Assembly: GCF_017591425.1 (NCBI RefSeq)
Contig: NW_024466607.1
Coordinates: 10,176,501-10,240,500 of the forward strand
DNA length: 64,000 nucleotides
Source: Ochotona curzoniae
Lineage: Eukaryota > Chordata > Mammalia > Lagomorpha > Ochotonidae
Reading direction: 5' to 3'
Made by a program: the position numbers and the translations under genes. Each line of letters starts with the position of its first letter. Position 1 is the stretch's first letter. Below are positions 1-10,130 of the stretch, one piece after another. Below the pieces are notes generated by a model, which saw only the letters and a program-made list of their open reading frames with translations, was not told where the DNA came from and searched no databases.

Positions 1-720
1 ATGTCTTTCCACTCTCTCCTAGCTTGCAGTGTTTCTGATGAGAAATCAGCTGTTATTCTAAGCGGGGAGCCTGCGCGAGTAGCCTGGCTTTTCTCTGTGC
101 ACGCTGCAGACTCTTTCTTCCTGATTGGCTGTTGGACGTTTGACTCTAATGTGCTGTGACGGTCATTTCTGATTATGCCTGTTGGGGTTCTGTGTGCTTC
201 CTGTGCCTGGATGCCCCCTTCTTCCTCCACACTAGCTAAGTTTTCTGCCCTTGTTTCACTTCTGGTGGATTCTTTGTTTCCACACCTTGAGGAACTCCTC
301 AGGTATGTATGTGTGATCGCTTGATAATGTCTTGAACGCTGTTTTGAGGCATTCTGATTTTTTTTTCTTCTTTGTCCAGCTGAGATAATTCCAAGATTTT
401 GTCCTCTGTCTCAGATATTCTTGTTTCTGCTTCCCCAAGCATGTTGTTGAGGCTTGTCACCGTATTTTCTGTTTGGTGTGTTGGGTTTTTCCTTTCTGAT
501 GTTTGTTTGATTTCTCCGCTGAACCTCAATCTCGTTGCAGAATCTGTCCTCCGTGTCATGTATGGATTTCTTTATCTCGATCATTTGTTCCTGTGCATTT
601 CATAATCCTGTGATCACTGTTATTTGTTTTCAGGCATTTTATTGTCTCTTCATCTTCACATCCTTGTGGAGAATCATAATGTTTTCCTTGCAGCTACTGT
701 GCCCTCCTCGACTTGAAAAT
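1..720 (-). mobile_element. L1 retrotransposon fragment, ORF1 5' half, antisense
   Basis: On the minus strand two overlapping frames (about 299-559 and 256-438) encode a glutamate/lysine-rich coiled coil. One stretch reads NMLGEAETRISETEDKILEL, typical of the mammalian L1 ORF1 N-terminal half, the RNA-binding trimeric chaperone of L1. The two frames are joined by a frameshift in a run of lysine codons near 360-370, so the copy is dead. The fragment continues past the left edge of the window. The right boundary is approximate; DNA up to about 780 may be its 5'UTR. Confidence 0.75.
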
Positions 721-2400
721 GGTGCTGGCTCCTCCTTAGTCTGGGCGCCTGGCGTGAGGCACAGGGGAGAGAGATGAGATCTCACCCCACGCAGACCTAG
801 TGACACTCTAACCCCCTTCCACCCAGCCTCTTGCTCTGTTGGAGTATTCCAGAACCCCTGGTTTTTCAACTCAAGCTCCTAAGACTCCTCCTCAACCACT
901 CCTCCTTCACTGCCCCATGGCAATCACTGGTAATTCCTATTTAATTCCAGGTGTCACATCAGCCCCTTTTTTCTTTCCTGTCTCTACTCTGGCCACTCAT
1001 CTGGGGGAGGTTACTAGTGCAGTGTCTGCTGCCTGGCCTGCTGTGACTCCAGCTTGTCTGCAAATGTCTCTTTGTGTCCCCTGTCTGACCCCTCTCTCTT
1101 AACTGAGAAATTCTTCCTTGTTGGGAAAAATCTGGCTGGTGTGTCCCCCTCATTTGTTTTCTTTGCCTTCCACCTTTGCCACCTTCTCCTGCCCCCCGCC
1201 GGGATGTGGCTTTGCTCACTTGTGCATGCCTTCCTTGTTTGGCCTTTACTCCTAATAACTTCTGAAAGGAAAGAGAAGGAGACAGGACCTGCTGGCATTG
1301 GCCAGAGCATCCCAACCAGGGGGACAATTTCTATTCCGCATGCCATCTGCTTGGTTTTCAGTGATGGAAAAAGACGGTGTCAGAGTTGACCCTTAGTGTG
1401 GTCTCAGGACTGGGCACCACCCCCCAACACTTAGCTGGTGCCCCCGCCTCTCTGCCATTCTCTGGAGCTTACTTTCTTTCCCTCGTGTCCTTCTCCCACT
1501 CCGATTTTGGCCCTCTCCAAACCAGGTTCCTGCCTGGCTGAGCTGTGCAGCCACAGCTGCCTGACCTCTCTCCCCTTTGCCCTGACCCTCCGCTGCTCTG
1601 CAGCTTGCCATGGCTGTCCAGTGCCTTGGGGGAGCAGGCACAGACTTCCAGGTTGGACCCCAAAGGCCTTTCCCATTGTGCTCCCCTAGGCTCCCGGCTG
1701 CTGCAGCTCCCACCTTCCCACCCTGGTGGCTTCCCTGTCCTGGAGACACCAGGTCTTCCTCCCATGGGGCCTGCCTTGGGCAGCTGGCTGACCCGCAGGT
1801 GTCTCAGCCTGTGCCCTGTCCGTCCTTCATGCACTGTGGCAGGTTTCACCTCTGTTCCCCCGCTGTGTTCTTGTGCCTTCTGTGACCCCCACCCATTTGG
1901 CCTCTGTGGCAATGGCCGCACACAGGCTTGGCTGCTGGCCTGGGACTCAAGGCCCCTTGCTGCTGGAGGTGAAGGCTGGGGGAGGTCACTCCCTGCTGGG
2001 GCCCAGGGCTCTGGATGTGGCCCTGGCTTAGCTGAGGACCAGCTCTGTGACCCAGGCTCCTGAGTGCCACACCCCTCACCTGCACACGGGGGACACACAG
2101 TGCCCTGTGGTGCCTTAGCCTGGGCCCTGGTGCAGACTCAGGCAATCGGTGCTGATCCTGGTGGCACAACACAGATCTGAGGACTTGGTGGAGGAAGCTG
2201 TCACCAGGGCAGAGCTAAGGGCCTCTCCCTGGCCCTGTGGGGTTCCCTGGACCCCTGCTCTGGGTGCCAGCTTCTGGGTCAACCACTCCAGGAGGTGGGG
2301 AACCTCCCTGTCCCGCCCACAGCTGTAGCTCCAGCCATGCAGTGACTGCCGCGTTGTAGGTGTTCAGTAAGGGTTTCTGACCCACTGAGTTAGCCACCCT
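721..2400. other. GC-rich unique DNA, no gene recognised
   Basis: This stretch is pyrimidine-rich and GC-rich on the + strand. It has several long open frames on both strands (for example 1469-2098 minus, 1545-2063 plus). They overlap each other, are rich in Pro, Gly, Ser and Arg, and resemble no family I know, so I treat them as composition artefacts. About 2330-2390 resembles the 3' end of an L2 element. Nothing else is seen. Confidence 0.5.
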
Positions 2401-2423
2401 TTCTTTGGCCTTCTGTCTTCTAG

Positions 2424-2570
2424 AGGAAGTGCAGGGTTTGGTTTAAGTCAGAGGAGCCTGTCTGAGTTGGGCTTGGAGAAGCCAACGCCGTCTAAACTGA
2501 GCGGGACCAGGAAGAGCCATGGAGAAGCAGGACAAGGTGGAGAAGCCCTCCAAGCACCTGCACCGACATG
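2424..2570 (+). CDS. Candidate coding exon with start codon, unknown gene
   Basis: A pyrimidine-rich tract ending TGTCTTCTAG (acceptor at 2421-2423) precedes about 95 nt of possible 5'UTR. An ATG in good Kozak context (GAGCCATGG, 2519) follows, then 17 codons beginning MEKQDKVEKPSKHLHRH, ended by a consensus donor CATG/GTGAGT at 2571. The peptide is lysine-rich and hydrophilic. A possible continuation uses the acceptor TTCTGTCATTGCAG at about 3296 and stays open in phase, but its donor (GTGCTC, 3346) is weak. I do not recognise the protein. It could be the start of a small gene, a lncRNA exon, or chance. Only the splice signals and Kozak context support it. Confidence 0.3.
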
Positions 2571-4328
2571 GTGAGTGGAGACGGGCTGTGTGGGCTGCGG
2601 GGGGCATGGCACAGAGAGCTGCAGCTCAGGGCTGTGTGTGCAGTTCCCATCGTGTGTCCTTGCCACGGGCTGCCCTGCCCATGCCACACTGCCCTGTGAG
2701 GCCCACTTTGTGTTGGGGATGCATTTTTAATTGCATTTTGTGCATCTTTCAAGTTAGAACGACCATTTCTGACTGGCAGTGGAGTGTGTGGTATCCAGAA
2801 AATGCAGTGGATACGGAAGTGGATAAAACAAGCCAGGAATAGCCCATCACTCCGTCCCCAGGAGCAATCGATGCAGCATCTTGGTTGCCGTGTTGGGGAC
2901 ATTTCTCTGCCTTGGTTCTGTGATTTGTTTCCTAGGGGAGGTTGTCTTGGATGCGCATTCTGCATTATGTATTTGGTGATGATTCAGATGCCTTCCTGCG
3001 TATTTTCTTCAGCATTTCCCATAGTCTTCATTTGTGCTGAGTGCAGGATCCTTCACGGGCTGACAGGAAGGTCATTCCCTCGAGCACGCCCTGGGCTTGG
3101 GAACCTGGGAACCGGGAGTCAACCGGGAGTGATTTCAGGGCCTTGTAAGCTGTGACACACTTGAAAGTTTAGTGGATGATGAACTAACTGCCTTGTTCCT
3201 CCTGGGTCCTGTGCAGGAAGCTGCTCCTGCCCGTTCCAGCAGAGGGAGCCAGTCTGCACATCCAACCCTCCCTACCTCCCTTGTTCTGTCATTGCAGTGG
3301 CTGTAGCCCCAGGAGAGGGGAGTCCAGCACACCCTGTGGACCCGGCAGGTGCTCTCCACGCCACCTGCTGCTCCCATTTAATGCTCCTGGTGAGCACTGG
3401 CCAGGGCCTGTTCCTCGCTCTGTGTTTTGCTCAGGTGCCCAGTGCTGAGGTGATGTGTACAGAATCACAGCTCCAGGATTCTGGGGGTCCAGGGTCCCTC
3501 CCTCCCCCCTCGACCATCAGTCAGCCTCCTGTGTCTGCAGTGCCTCCTGCTGGGGAGCAGTGAGCTGTCCCTGGGGCCTGTGCCAGGCTGAGGGGGCCTA
3601 GAGAAGGGGTGTGGGAGCAGTGGGGACTGGGAACCAGGGAAGGCCCCGCTGCTGCTTGGGGAGTGGCACGAAGAGAACCAAGAGGTATGTCCTTAAACAG
3701 TATTATTTTTTTATTGTTTTTGCTTTGCATTGGCGCATGAATTTAGAGAGAAGCAATAGTTTGCCAACGTCAAGTTCTCCATCCCTGATTTTGGGGTCTC
3801 CTCTTAACTCAGATTTTTTTTGTTATTTCATCATTAGTGGTTACCTGTTTCATTCCATGGGTATTGTGGGTGATTCCTGTAAGCAAATCCCTGGGTGGTG
3901 TTTGCTCAGATGGACAGCGCCCTTCAGGAACACTTCCTGAGGTGTTTGCACAGCGTGTGGGAAACGGGGCGAGGAAAGGAACCGCTGTCCCTGGGGGTTA
4001 TTGCCTGTCAGGCGGCACCTGACAGGTGTGATCTCAGAAACTTCCTGGGGAATAACGGCATGCAGCTCCAGGTTAGTCTCCAAAGTACATCTATCTACGT
4101 GTCATTTTCCAGGGACACTGTGACATTTGCTGGTCCTGGTGACAAACTGATCGTGTCCATGAGCCTGGGGCTGTGGTGGGGCTGGGGTCTCTAGGGTCAC
4201 CATTCGCTCGTGAGGAGAGAGCACGAGGCTGCCATCTGGGTCCAGCAGGGACGCGGTCCATCGGCCACCTGAACTGCACCGCCCGCCTTCGGTGACAGGA
4301 GCATCCGGGCCACGTGGTTTGTTCATTT
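2571..4328. other. Unique DNA downstream of the candidate exon
   Basis: No repeat or gene is recognised with confidence. About 3690-3900 is AT-rich and may be an ancient transposon remnant. An acceptor-like site near 3296 is described with the 2.4-kb candidate exon. Confidence 0.4.
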
Positions 4329-4574
4329 AAAGAGAGACAGAGACAGAGCCACCACGTGCTGGCTCACTACCCAGATGGCCGCAATGGCCAGTGCTGGGCC
4401 AGGCCAAAGCCAGAAGCCAGAGGCCTTTTCTGCGTTTCCCACGTGGGCGGCAGGGACCCAAACACGTGGGCCATCTTCTGCTTTCCCAGGCTTTTAGCAG
4501 AGAGCAGAATGAGCAGTGGAACAGCTGGGATACAAACCCTGCCGTGTGGTACTTGCTGCACCACAGCAGCCCCT
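4329..4574 (-). mobile_element. C-SINE, older copy
   Basis: Reverse complement of the lagomorph C-SINE: AGAGAGACAGAGACAG, then the characteristic GCCAAAGCCAGAAGCCAG, TTTCCCACGTGGG and CAGGCTTTTAGCAG blocks, ending at the tRNA-like head. It is clearly diverged. Confidence 0.8.
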
Positions 4575-4710
4575 GTCATGTTTTGCTGGTGGAAATATCT
4601 AGTTTTGGCAGATTTACATGATTTTAACAGGGGGCTAAGGAGGAAACGCGTTTTCTGTTGGTGAAAATGCTGCCATGCAGTTTTGGTTGCACTGAGTGCG
4701 GGGTTGAATT

Positions 4711-4725
4711 GCGCCCCCTGCTGGC
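4711..4725 (-). promoter_or_regulatory. CTCF-like motif, copy 1
   Basis: GCGCCCCCTGCTGGC is the reverse complement of GCCAGCAGGGGGCGC, a near-consensus core of the CTCF insulator protein motif (CCASYAGRKGGCRS). Binding is inferred from sequence only. Confidence 0.5.
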
Positions 4726-5117
4726 GCTTCCGCGGAGGCGCGGGCTGTGGTCTTCCAGGTTCAACAGCCTGCAGGGCAAAGCCTGCTGAAGAGCCCGCTC
4801 ACCCTGCAAGGCTCGGGCGGCCGGCACCCTCCCCGGCTCCTGGGGCCCCCTCGGGGGTCTGCAGTTTATACTGCAAGGGTCCTCTTGGGCTGCCTTCCCT
4901 GCCTGGGGACGTCCACGTCTTTCCTGGAGACACCCCCTTCCCTGCGTGAGTGAACTTGTCAAGGCCTGTTTTGATGGTGGGAAGCTCAGAGTCTACTCCG
5001 CATAAAACTACATGTTCTTATTTTTAAAGGGGGTACTACAGGAGGTGGAACCTCTATTTTTGCTTTTAGCAAAAATATCCAACATTTCTTGTGGCTTTTG
5101 CACACTGGAGGGAATGT

Positions 5118-5132
5118 GCGCCCCCTGCTGGC
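5118..5132 (-). promoter_or_regulatory. CTCF-like motif, copy 2
   Basis: The same 15-nt core as at 4711 and in the same orientation, 407 bp to the right, in the second unit of the tandem duplication. The core is conserved although the flanks have diverged. Confidence 0.5.
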
Positions 5133-5280
5133 TTTTGTGCAGAGGTGCGGGTCTTTGGAGGATGGCACCAAGCTGCCCGGAGGTGGGGGCAAAGCCTCCT
5201 GAAGCCAGAGCCCCCGGCCCAGCACCCTCCCAGCTCTCGGGAGCTCTCAGTCCATCCTGAGGAAACACTGAGAACTCTTC

Positions 5281-5588
5281 TTTAAGATTTATTCACTTTT
5301 ATTGGCAAGGCAGACACAGAGAGGAGAGAGAAAGATCATCTGTCCGCTGGTTCAATCCCCAAACAGCCGCAGTGGATGGAGCTGAGCTGATCTGAAGCCA
5401 GGAGCTTCTTCCAGGTCTCCCACGCGGAGGCAGGGTTCCAAGGCTTTGGGCCGCCTCCACTGCTTTCCCAGGCCCCAAGCAGGGAGCTGGATGGGAAGTG
5501 GAGCAGCCGAGACATAAACCAGCCACCTGCATGGGATCCTGGCCATACAAGGTGAGGACTTCTCCACTAGGCTATCACACCAGACCCC
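5281..5588 (-). mobile_element. C-SINE inserted in the tandem duplication
   Basis: A full-length reverse-oriented C-SINE. It runs from TTTAAGATTTATT (A-tail side) through GATCATCTGTCCGCTGGTTC and AGCCAGGAGCTTCTTCC to the head near CACACCAGACCCC. It splits the second unit of the 0.4-kb duplication. Confidence 0.85.
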
Positions 5589-5720
5589 TGTGAACTTTTT
5601 GCACTTTTAAAAGGGTTTTGAACATCAGTCTCCGTAAATTGGTCCTCTTGGGCTGCTTTCCCTGACCTGGGCATGGCATCCATGTCTTCTCTGAAGATGC
5701 CTGTGCCTGTGAGTGTAATT

Positions 5721-6547
5721 CCTGAGGCTGCTGCCCATGGCCACTCTGTGTCCCTCCTCTCCCCCCCCCCGGGCACTCCTGCCTCCCAGAGTGCTGCGTG
5801 CTCCTGTTCCAGGCCAGAGCTGAGGCAGGTGCCTCCTGTCCCGACAGAGAGAGGGGATCCTCCCGTGGGGAGCTCGCGGAGCCCGCCCTGCTTTCTGTCT
5901 GGGCTGACTCCACTCCTCAGGGTTGTTACTGTGAGAGGAAAGAGCTCAGGGGCCTTGGCTACCTGGCATGGCTGCCACCCAGTGAAGCCAGGACGTGTCC
6001 AGGCCACCGCCCTCCCCACCTCTGCTGTCCCAGCCATGCTGTGACAAGGTGCAGGATGTTGGTGACAAGCAGACTTGGAGTCCTGGCTCAGCCTCCACTG
6101 CAGGTCACCTGCTCTGGCCTGTCACCTCATTGGCCAGTGGAGATGGTGGCCTCCCACCCCCGAGGGCAGCCCTGAGGCTCATGGGAGCAAGTGGCTGCTT
6201 CGCACAGACCTGCACACAGTGGGGGTCAGAGCTGGCTGGGGGTGGCAGCAGTGGGGTGGGAGAAGGGAGCAGTGCTGGCCTTGACCTTCAGCAAGGGCAG
6301 GAAGATAAACCTCCCCCTGGCCCAGGGAGTGCAGGAGGCTCAGCAGGCCAGCTGTCCCTCTGTCCCTGCCACGAGAGAACAGCATGCGGTGACCGCAGGA
6401 CCTGCGTCATGCCTTTCAGATCAGGCCGAGGTTCTGGGTGCCTGATACTGAACACTGGTCACCTTGTCACCAAACAGCCTGGGCTTCACTGTGGATTTTT
6501 AATCTTTGATATATCTTTTAAATGCATTTTAAAATTTTACCTAAAAG
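5721..6547. other. GC-rich unique DNA
   Basis: The 276-codon frame at 5995-6825 (+) runs straight into a SINE and has no family signature, so I do not call it a gene. No exon with good splice sites is recognised here. Confidence 0.45.
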
Positions 6548-6855
6548 GCAGTCCCAGTGCCAACGCTGTGGTGTACCAGGCTAATCCTTCACCTGCAGCT
6601 CTGTCCCATAGGTGGTTCATGTCCTGGCACCTCCACTTCTGGTCAGCCCCCTGCCGAGGGCCTGGGAAAGCAGTGGACGATGGCCCAAGGCCTTGGGCTC
6701 TTGTGCCCATGTGGGAGACCTGGAGTAATCCCCCCACTTCACACCGGCCCAGCTGTGGCCACAGTGGCCATGTGGGGAATAAACCAGCTAATGTAAGAGT
6801 TCTCTTGCTCACTCTGCAATTCTGAATTTCAAGTAAAATGGATTTTTAAAAAATT
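6548..6855 (+). mobile_element. C-SINE
   Basis: Head CCCAGTGCCAACGCTGTGGTG, body CCTGGGAAAGCAGTGGACGATGG split by small changes, and tail CAAGTAAAATGGATTTTTAAA. Moderately diverged. Confidence 0.8.
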
Positions 6856-6884
6856 AAGTCAGTAACAGATACAGTGAGCAGTCA

Positions 6885-7110
6885 AGACATCCTCCCTCTG
6901 CCAGTCACGTTCAAGGTGACCACAACCATCCCGAGCTGGACCAGGAGCTCCCCCAGGTCTCCCATGGATCCAGTACTTGAGCCCCAGTCTGCTGCCTCTC
7001 TGGGTGCCCATTAGCAGGAAGTGGGGTCAGAAGTGGAGCGAGGGCTAAACCCGGTCCCTGACTGAGGAGGCGCGCAGCCCCAGCCATGCCTGGGCCTACG
7101 GTACTTCCTG
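6885..7110 (-). mobile_element. C-SINE, degraded
   Basis: Reverse-oriented and diverged: CCAGGTCTCCCATGGAT, AGCAGGAAGTGGGGTC and the head remnant CCTGACTGAGGAGGCGCG are recognisable. Boundaries are approximate. Confidence 0.6.
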
Positions 7111-7188
7111 GGAGGCAACCAGTAGGACTAAGTCACAAAAATGAACATCTTCAGGACTTGATGGGACCTCATGTTAACAAGCTGCGCA

Positions 7189-7475
7189 GGGGCCAGCGCT
7201 GTGACTTAGTAGGCTAAGCCCGTCTGTGACGCCACCGTCCCATGTGAGTGTCAGGTCGTGCACCGGGTGCTCCACGTCCAGTTCAGCTCCCTGATAATGG
7301 CCTGAGAAGGCAGGAGAGGAGGGCTTTAGACCTTGGGGCCCTGCACCCACGTGAAGACCTAGAAGCAGCTCCTGGCTTTGGACCGGCTCAGCTCCAGCCA
7401 CTGCGGCCATTTGGGGAGTGAACCAGCAGGTGGCGCTCCGTCTCTCCTTCTCTCCGTAATAAGTACTGAAAAGGG
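7189..7475 (+). mobile_element. C-SINE carrying a CTCF-like site
   Basis: Starts GGGGCCAGCGCTGTGACTTA and ends in CTCTCCTTCTCTCCGTAATAA. Where other copies read ACCAGCAGATGGAAG, this copy reads ACCAGCAGGTGGCGCT. Confidence 0.8.
7423..7437 (+). promoter_or_regulatory. SINE-derived CTCF-like motif
   Basis: CCAGCAGGTGGCGCT closely matches the CTCF core. It lies near the 3' end of the C-SINE copy and differs from sister copies at the bases that complete the motif. Binding is inferred. Confidence 0.45.
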
Positions 7476-7514
7476 AAGAAACTGTCCAGCACTCTCCCTG
7501 TCTTCACTAAGCCT

Positions 7515-7532
7515 GGGGGGGGGGGGGGGGGA
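7515..7532. repeat. Poly-G tract
   Basis: An uninterrupted G run in the + strand between two SINEs, likely length-variable and error-prone in assembly. Confidence 0.9.
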
Positions 7533-7539
7533 CAACAGC

Positions 7540-7785
7540 AAAGTGACACGGAGAGACAGGTCTTCCACCTTCTGTGTCACTCCCCAAACAGCCACATGGC
7601 TGGGCTGGGTCAGGGCGAAGCCAAGAGCCCACAGCTTCATCTGGATCTCCCGGGCGGGTGACACGCTCCAAGCGCTTGGGCCGTCATCCACTGCTTCTCC
7701 AGGCGCGTTGGCAGGAGCAGCTGGGCCTTGACCTGGTGCCCCTACGTGGGATGGCAGGTGGCAGCGCTCTGCCACAGCGCTGCTC
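7540..7785 (-). mobile_element. C-SINE
   Basis: Reverse copy: GAGAGACAGGTCTTCCACC, CACTCCCCAAACAGCC, and CTCCAGGCGCGTTGGC in the body. The head region is near the CTCTGCCACAGCGCTGC end. Diverged. Confidence 0.7.
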
Positions 7786-9331
7786 CCTCCCCACCATCCT
7801 TTTCCATCTGAGCTCCTCATTGACGCTCCTCCCGGGATGTCAGATGCCCCAAGGCTGGCAGTCTGTCCGGAGCCGGGGCACTGCAGAGGGTGCCAGTGCT
7901 GATCCTGGGTCCATCATGGTGGAGGATCAGAAGCAGGACTGGCCCCTGGAGCACTCCCACTTGGGGAGCTAGGAGGAGCACGAGGCAGGCCGGCTGGTCC
8001 AGGGCTCTTCCTCCTCCCATCCGCTACCCACTGTCTCGGATCCCACCTCGGGTCTATATGGGGAATGGGGTTGTACCATTTCAGGTCCCACGGCGAGACA
8101 TGAAGTTTAGGTTCCTGAGCAGAGGAAGGCCCAGGGCTGAGGTCTCTCATGCACCCCAAGAGCTCTCCCCACCCCAGGCTGCCCCTCTCTGCCCCTGGCT
8201 GCCCTGTTGCAGGGGAGTGCCACGGAGAGGGACAGGTGCCCAGCAGGGCCCCGTCAGAGGACTGCGTCCTGCCAGTCCCTGGTCAGCACTGCGTGGATGC
8301 AGCGTCCTCTCCTTTCTCCTGCTTGGATCCCCATCTCCTGGCTCCTTCTCCCTGTGTGCTTGGTGGTTTTACTGGAGTAGGTCATCTGGTAATTTCTGGG
8401 AAGACCAGTGTCAGATATTCTGAGACCTCATATATCTGAAAAGACATTTCTGTACCTATTCTGCATGGTTTGATAGAGCATTGCTAGTTAAAAGTCATTC
8501 AGCATTTTGGAGGCATCATCATCTAAGGTCCTCAGTGTCCTTTGCCAGGACACTGCTGCGCTCGGCTCCTCCAGTTCTTCCCTTTGGCACACACGGGGCT
8601 CCTCCCACTCCAGCCCGCTGCTCCCTCCCCAGCCGTCTCTGTCCCGTTCCTGTACCTGCTTTCCCATCTCTCCAGCTGGGACCTTCCTCTCCTGCTCCCT
8701 TGTCCCCAGCTCCCACGTTTCTCTCCCCAGCCCTGTGTGTCATGGTGGCCCTGTGTCGCTCCTTCTGTTTCCCTGTCCCCCTTCCCTTGTCCAAGTCTCC
8801 CTGTATCTCCTTCCCACCGTGACCTCGCCTGTCCCTGACACCTCCCTCACACTGACTGCTCCCTCCCCATCTCCTCTTTGACCCAGTCCAATCTGTGCCC
8901 CCTCTTCCCCCGTGACCTGATGTGTATTTCCCCAGTGGCTCGTGAAATTGAGCATATTTGGTTATGTCCGGACTTGGGAGCTGTCTACTGAGACCATCTG
9001 GGTGGGTTGTCCTGCGCACCCTGGACACCAGTTCCCGGACGAACAGCTGCCCAGAAGCTGCTCAGGTGGACCCAGAATATCCCACTTTCTAGTGCACATT
9101 TGTTTGAGGTTTTATTCACAGTGTTACAAATGCCGACAACCGGAAGGGCGTCTGCTCCTTTTCTGGGTAGTTTCCTGCTGCATTTGCATACCCACTTTCC
9201 CCAGAAGCATTCCGGGACAGTGCTTTCTTGGGTGTGTGTTTGGTGACGCATGAGTAACTTACCACGTGAAGGTCCATTTCCAGGGTCTGTATTCTGTTGC
9301 AGTGGTTTGTGTGTTTTATTTCTTAGGTTTC
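7786..9331. other. Unique and ancient-repeat DNA, no gene
   Basis: About 7800-8360 is GC-rich with no recognised exon. About 8380-8540 (GGGAAGACCAGTGTCAGATA and on) resembles an ancient mammalian interspersed repeat that I cannot name with certainty. About 8560-8930 is an almost pure pyrimidine-rich C/T stretch that creates several spurious frames. The rest is unremarkable. Confidence 0.45.
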
Positions 9332-9610
9332 AGGGGCAGCCCAATGGCTCAACAGGCTAATCCTCCACCTGTGGTGCTGGCACCCCATATGGGTGCTGGT
9401 TCCACTTCTGATCCAGCTCTCTGCTTATGGCCTGGGTAAGCTGTGATGGCTCCTTGGGCCCCTGCACCCACATGGGACACCCAAAACGTACTCCTGGCTC
9501 CTTCAGAAGGGCTAGCTCTGGCTATTGTAGCCATTTGGGGAGTGTACCCGAGGATGGAAGCTCTCCTTTGTAAATCTGCCTTATCCAATAGAAAATCTCT
9601 AAAAAACAAA
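9332..9610 (+). mobile_element. C-SINE
   Basis: Head GGGGCAGCCCAATGGCTCAA, middle GGGCCCCTGCACCCACATGG, tail near TCCAATAGAAAATCTCT. Diverged. Confidence 0.75.
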
Positions 9611-9617
9611 GCTTTTA

Positions 9618-9835
9618 AAGTCGGGGGATTTCCACCTTCTAGTTCACTCCCCTGTTGGCTGTAACACCAGCTGAAGCCAGGAACACCATCCGGTCTCCCA
9701 AGTGGGTAGGAGGGGCCCAAGGACTCAAGCGACTCGCCCCCTCTTCCCGGCACACTCGGGAGCGGAGTGGCTGGGGCTCGGACTGGGTCGTCAGCACTGA
9801 GAGTTTAACTCACTGTACCCCACAGACCTCTGTGT
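9618..9835 (-). mobile_element. C-SINE fragment
   Basis: Reverse copy: TTCCACCTTCTAGTTCACTC, GCTGAAGCCAGGAACACC and the head side TTTAACTCACTGTACCCCAC. Degraded. Confidence 0.6.
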
Positions 9836-9900
9836 CCTTTTAATTGCCATTACCTGCTGTTACTTAACAGCCTGTATTATGTCTTTTATTAAGATTTATT

Positions 9901-10130
9901 GGGGTCAGTGCTGTGGTGCAATAGGGTAAGCCTCCACCCATGGCTCTGGCATCCCCTGTGGGCACCAGTTCCTATCCTGGACCAGCTCCCTACTTACGGT
10001 CTGCTAAAGCGACAAAGGATGGGAGACTCAGAAGGAGCTCCTGGCTCCCAGTCTCAGATCAACTCCAGGCACGTTGGCCATTTGGGGAGAACTGACAAAT
10101 GGAAGATCTTTTATTTGAAGGCAGATTTAG
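9901..10130 (+). mobile_element. C-SINE, internally shortened
   Basis: GGGGTCAGTGCTGTGGTGCA head and TTTTATTTGAAGGCAGATTT tail. Part of the middle (after the GGGAAAGCAG block) is missing. Confidence 0.7.

Larger units (their letters stand above)
4620..5720. repeat. Tandem duplication (about 0.4 kb unit), second copy split by a SINE
   Basis: Unit 1 (about 4620-4985) and unit 2 (about 5010-5720, with a C-SINE inserted at 5281-5588) share ordered blocks. These are TTTTAA-GGGGG, then GCGCCCCCTGCTGGC (4711 and 5118), then GCAAAGCCT-CTGAAG. After the SINE comes TCCTCTTGGGCTGC-TTCCCTG (about 4882 and 5645), followed by GTGAGTG. The order is the same and divergence is substantial, so the duplication is old and predates the SINE insertion. 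Confidence 0.7.

Noticed and set aside
1469..2098. 209-codon frame on the minus strand overlapped by a 172-codon frame on the + strand
   Set aside because: Mutually overlapping frames of similar length on both strands indicate composition, not coding. No splice or start context supports them.
5995..6825. 276-codon open frame on the + strand
   Set aside because: It crosses into a C-SINE, has low-complexity Gly/Ser/Pro composition and no family signature. GC-rich DNA produces such frames.
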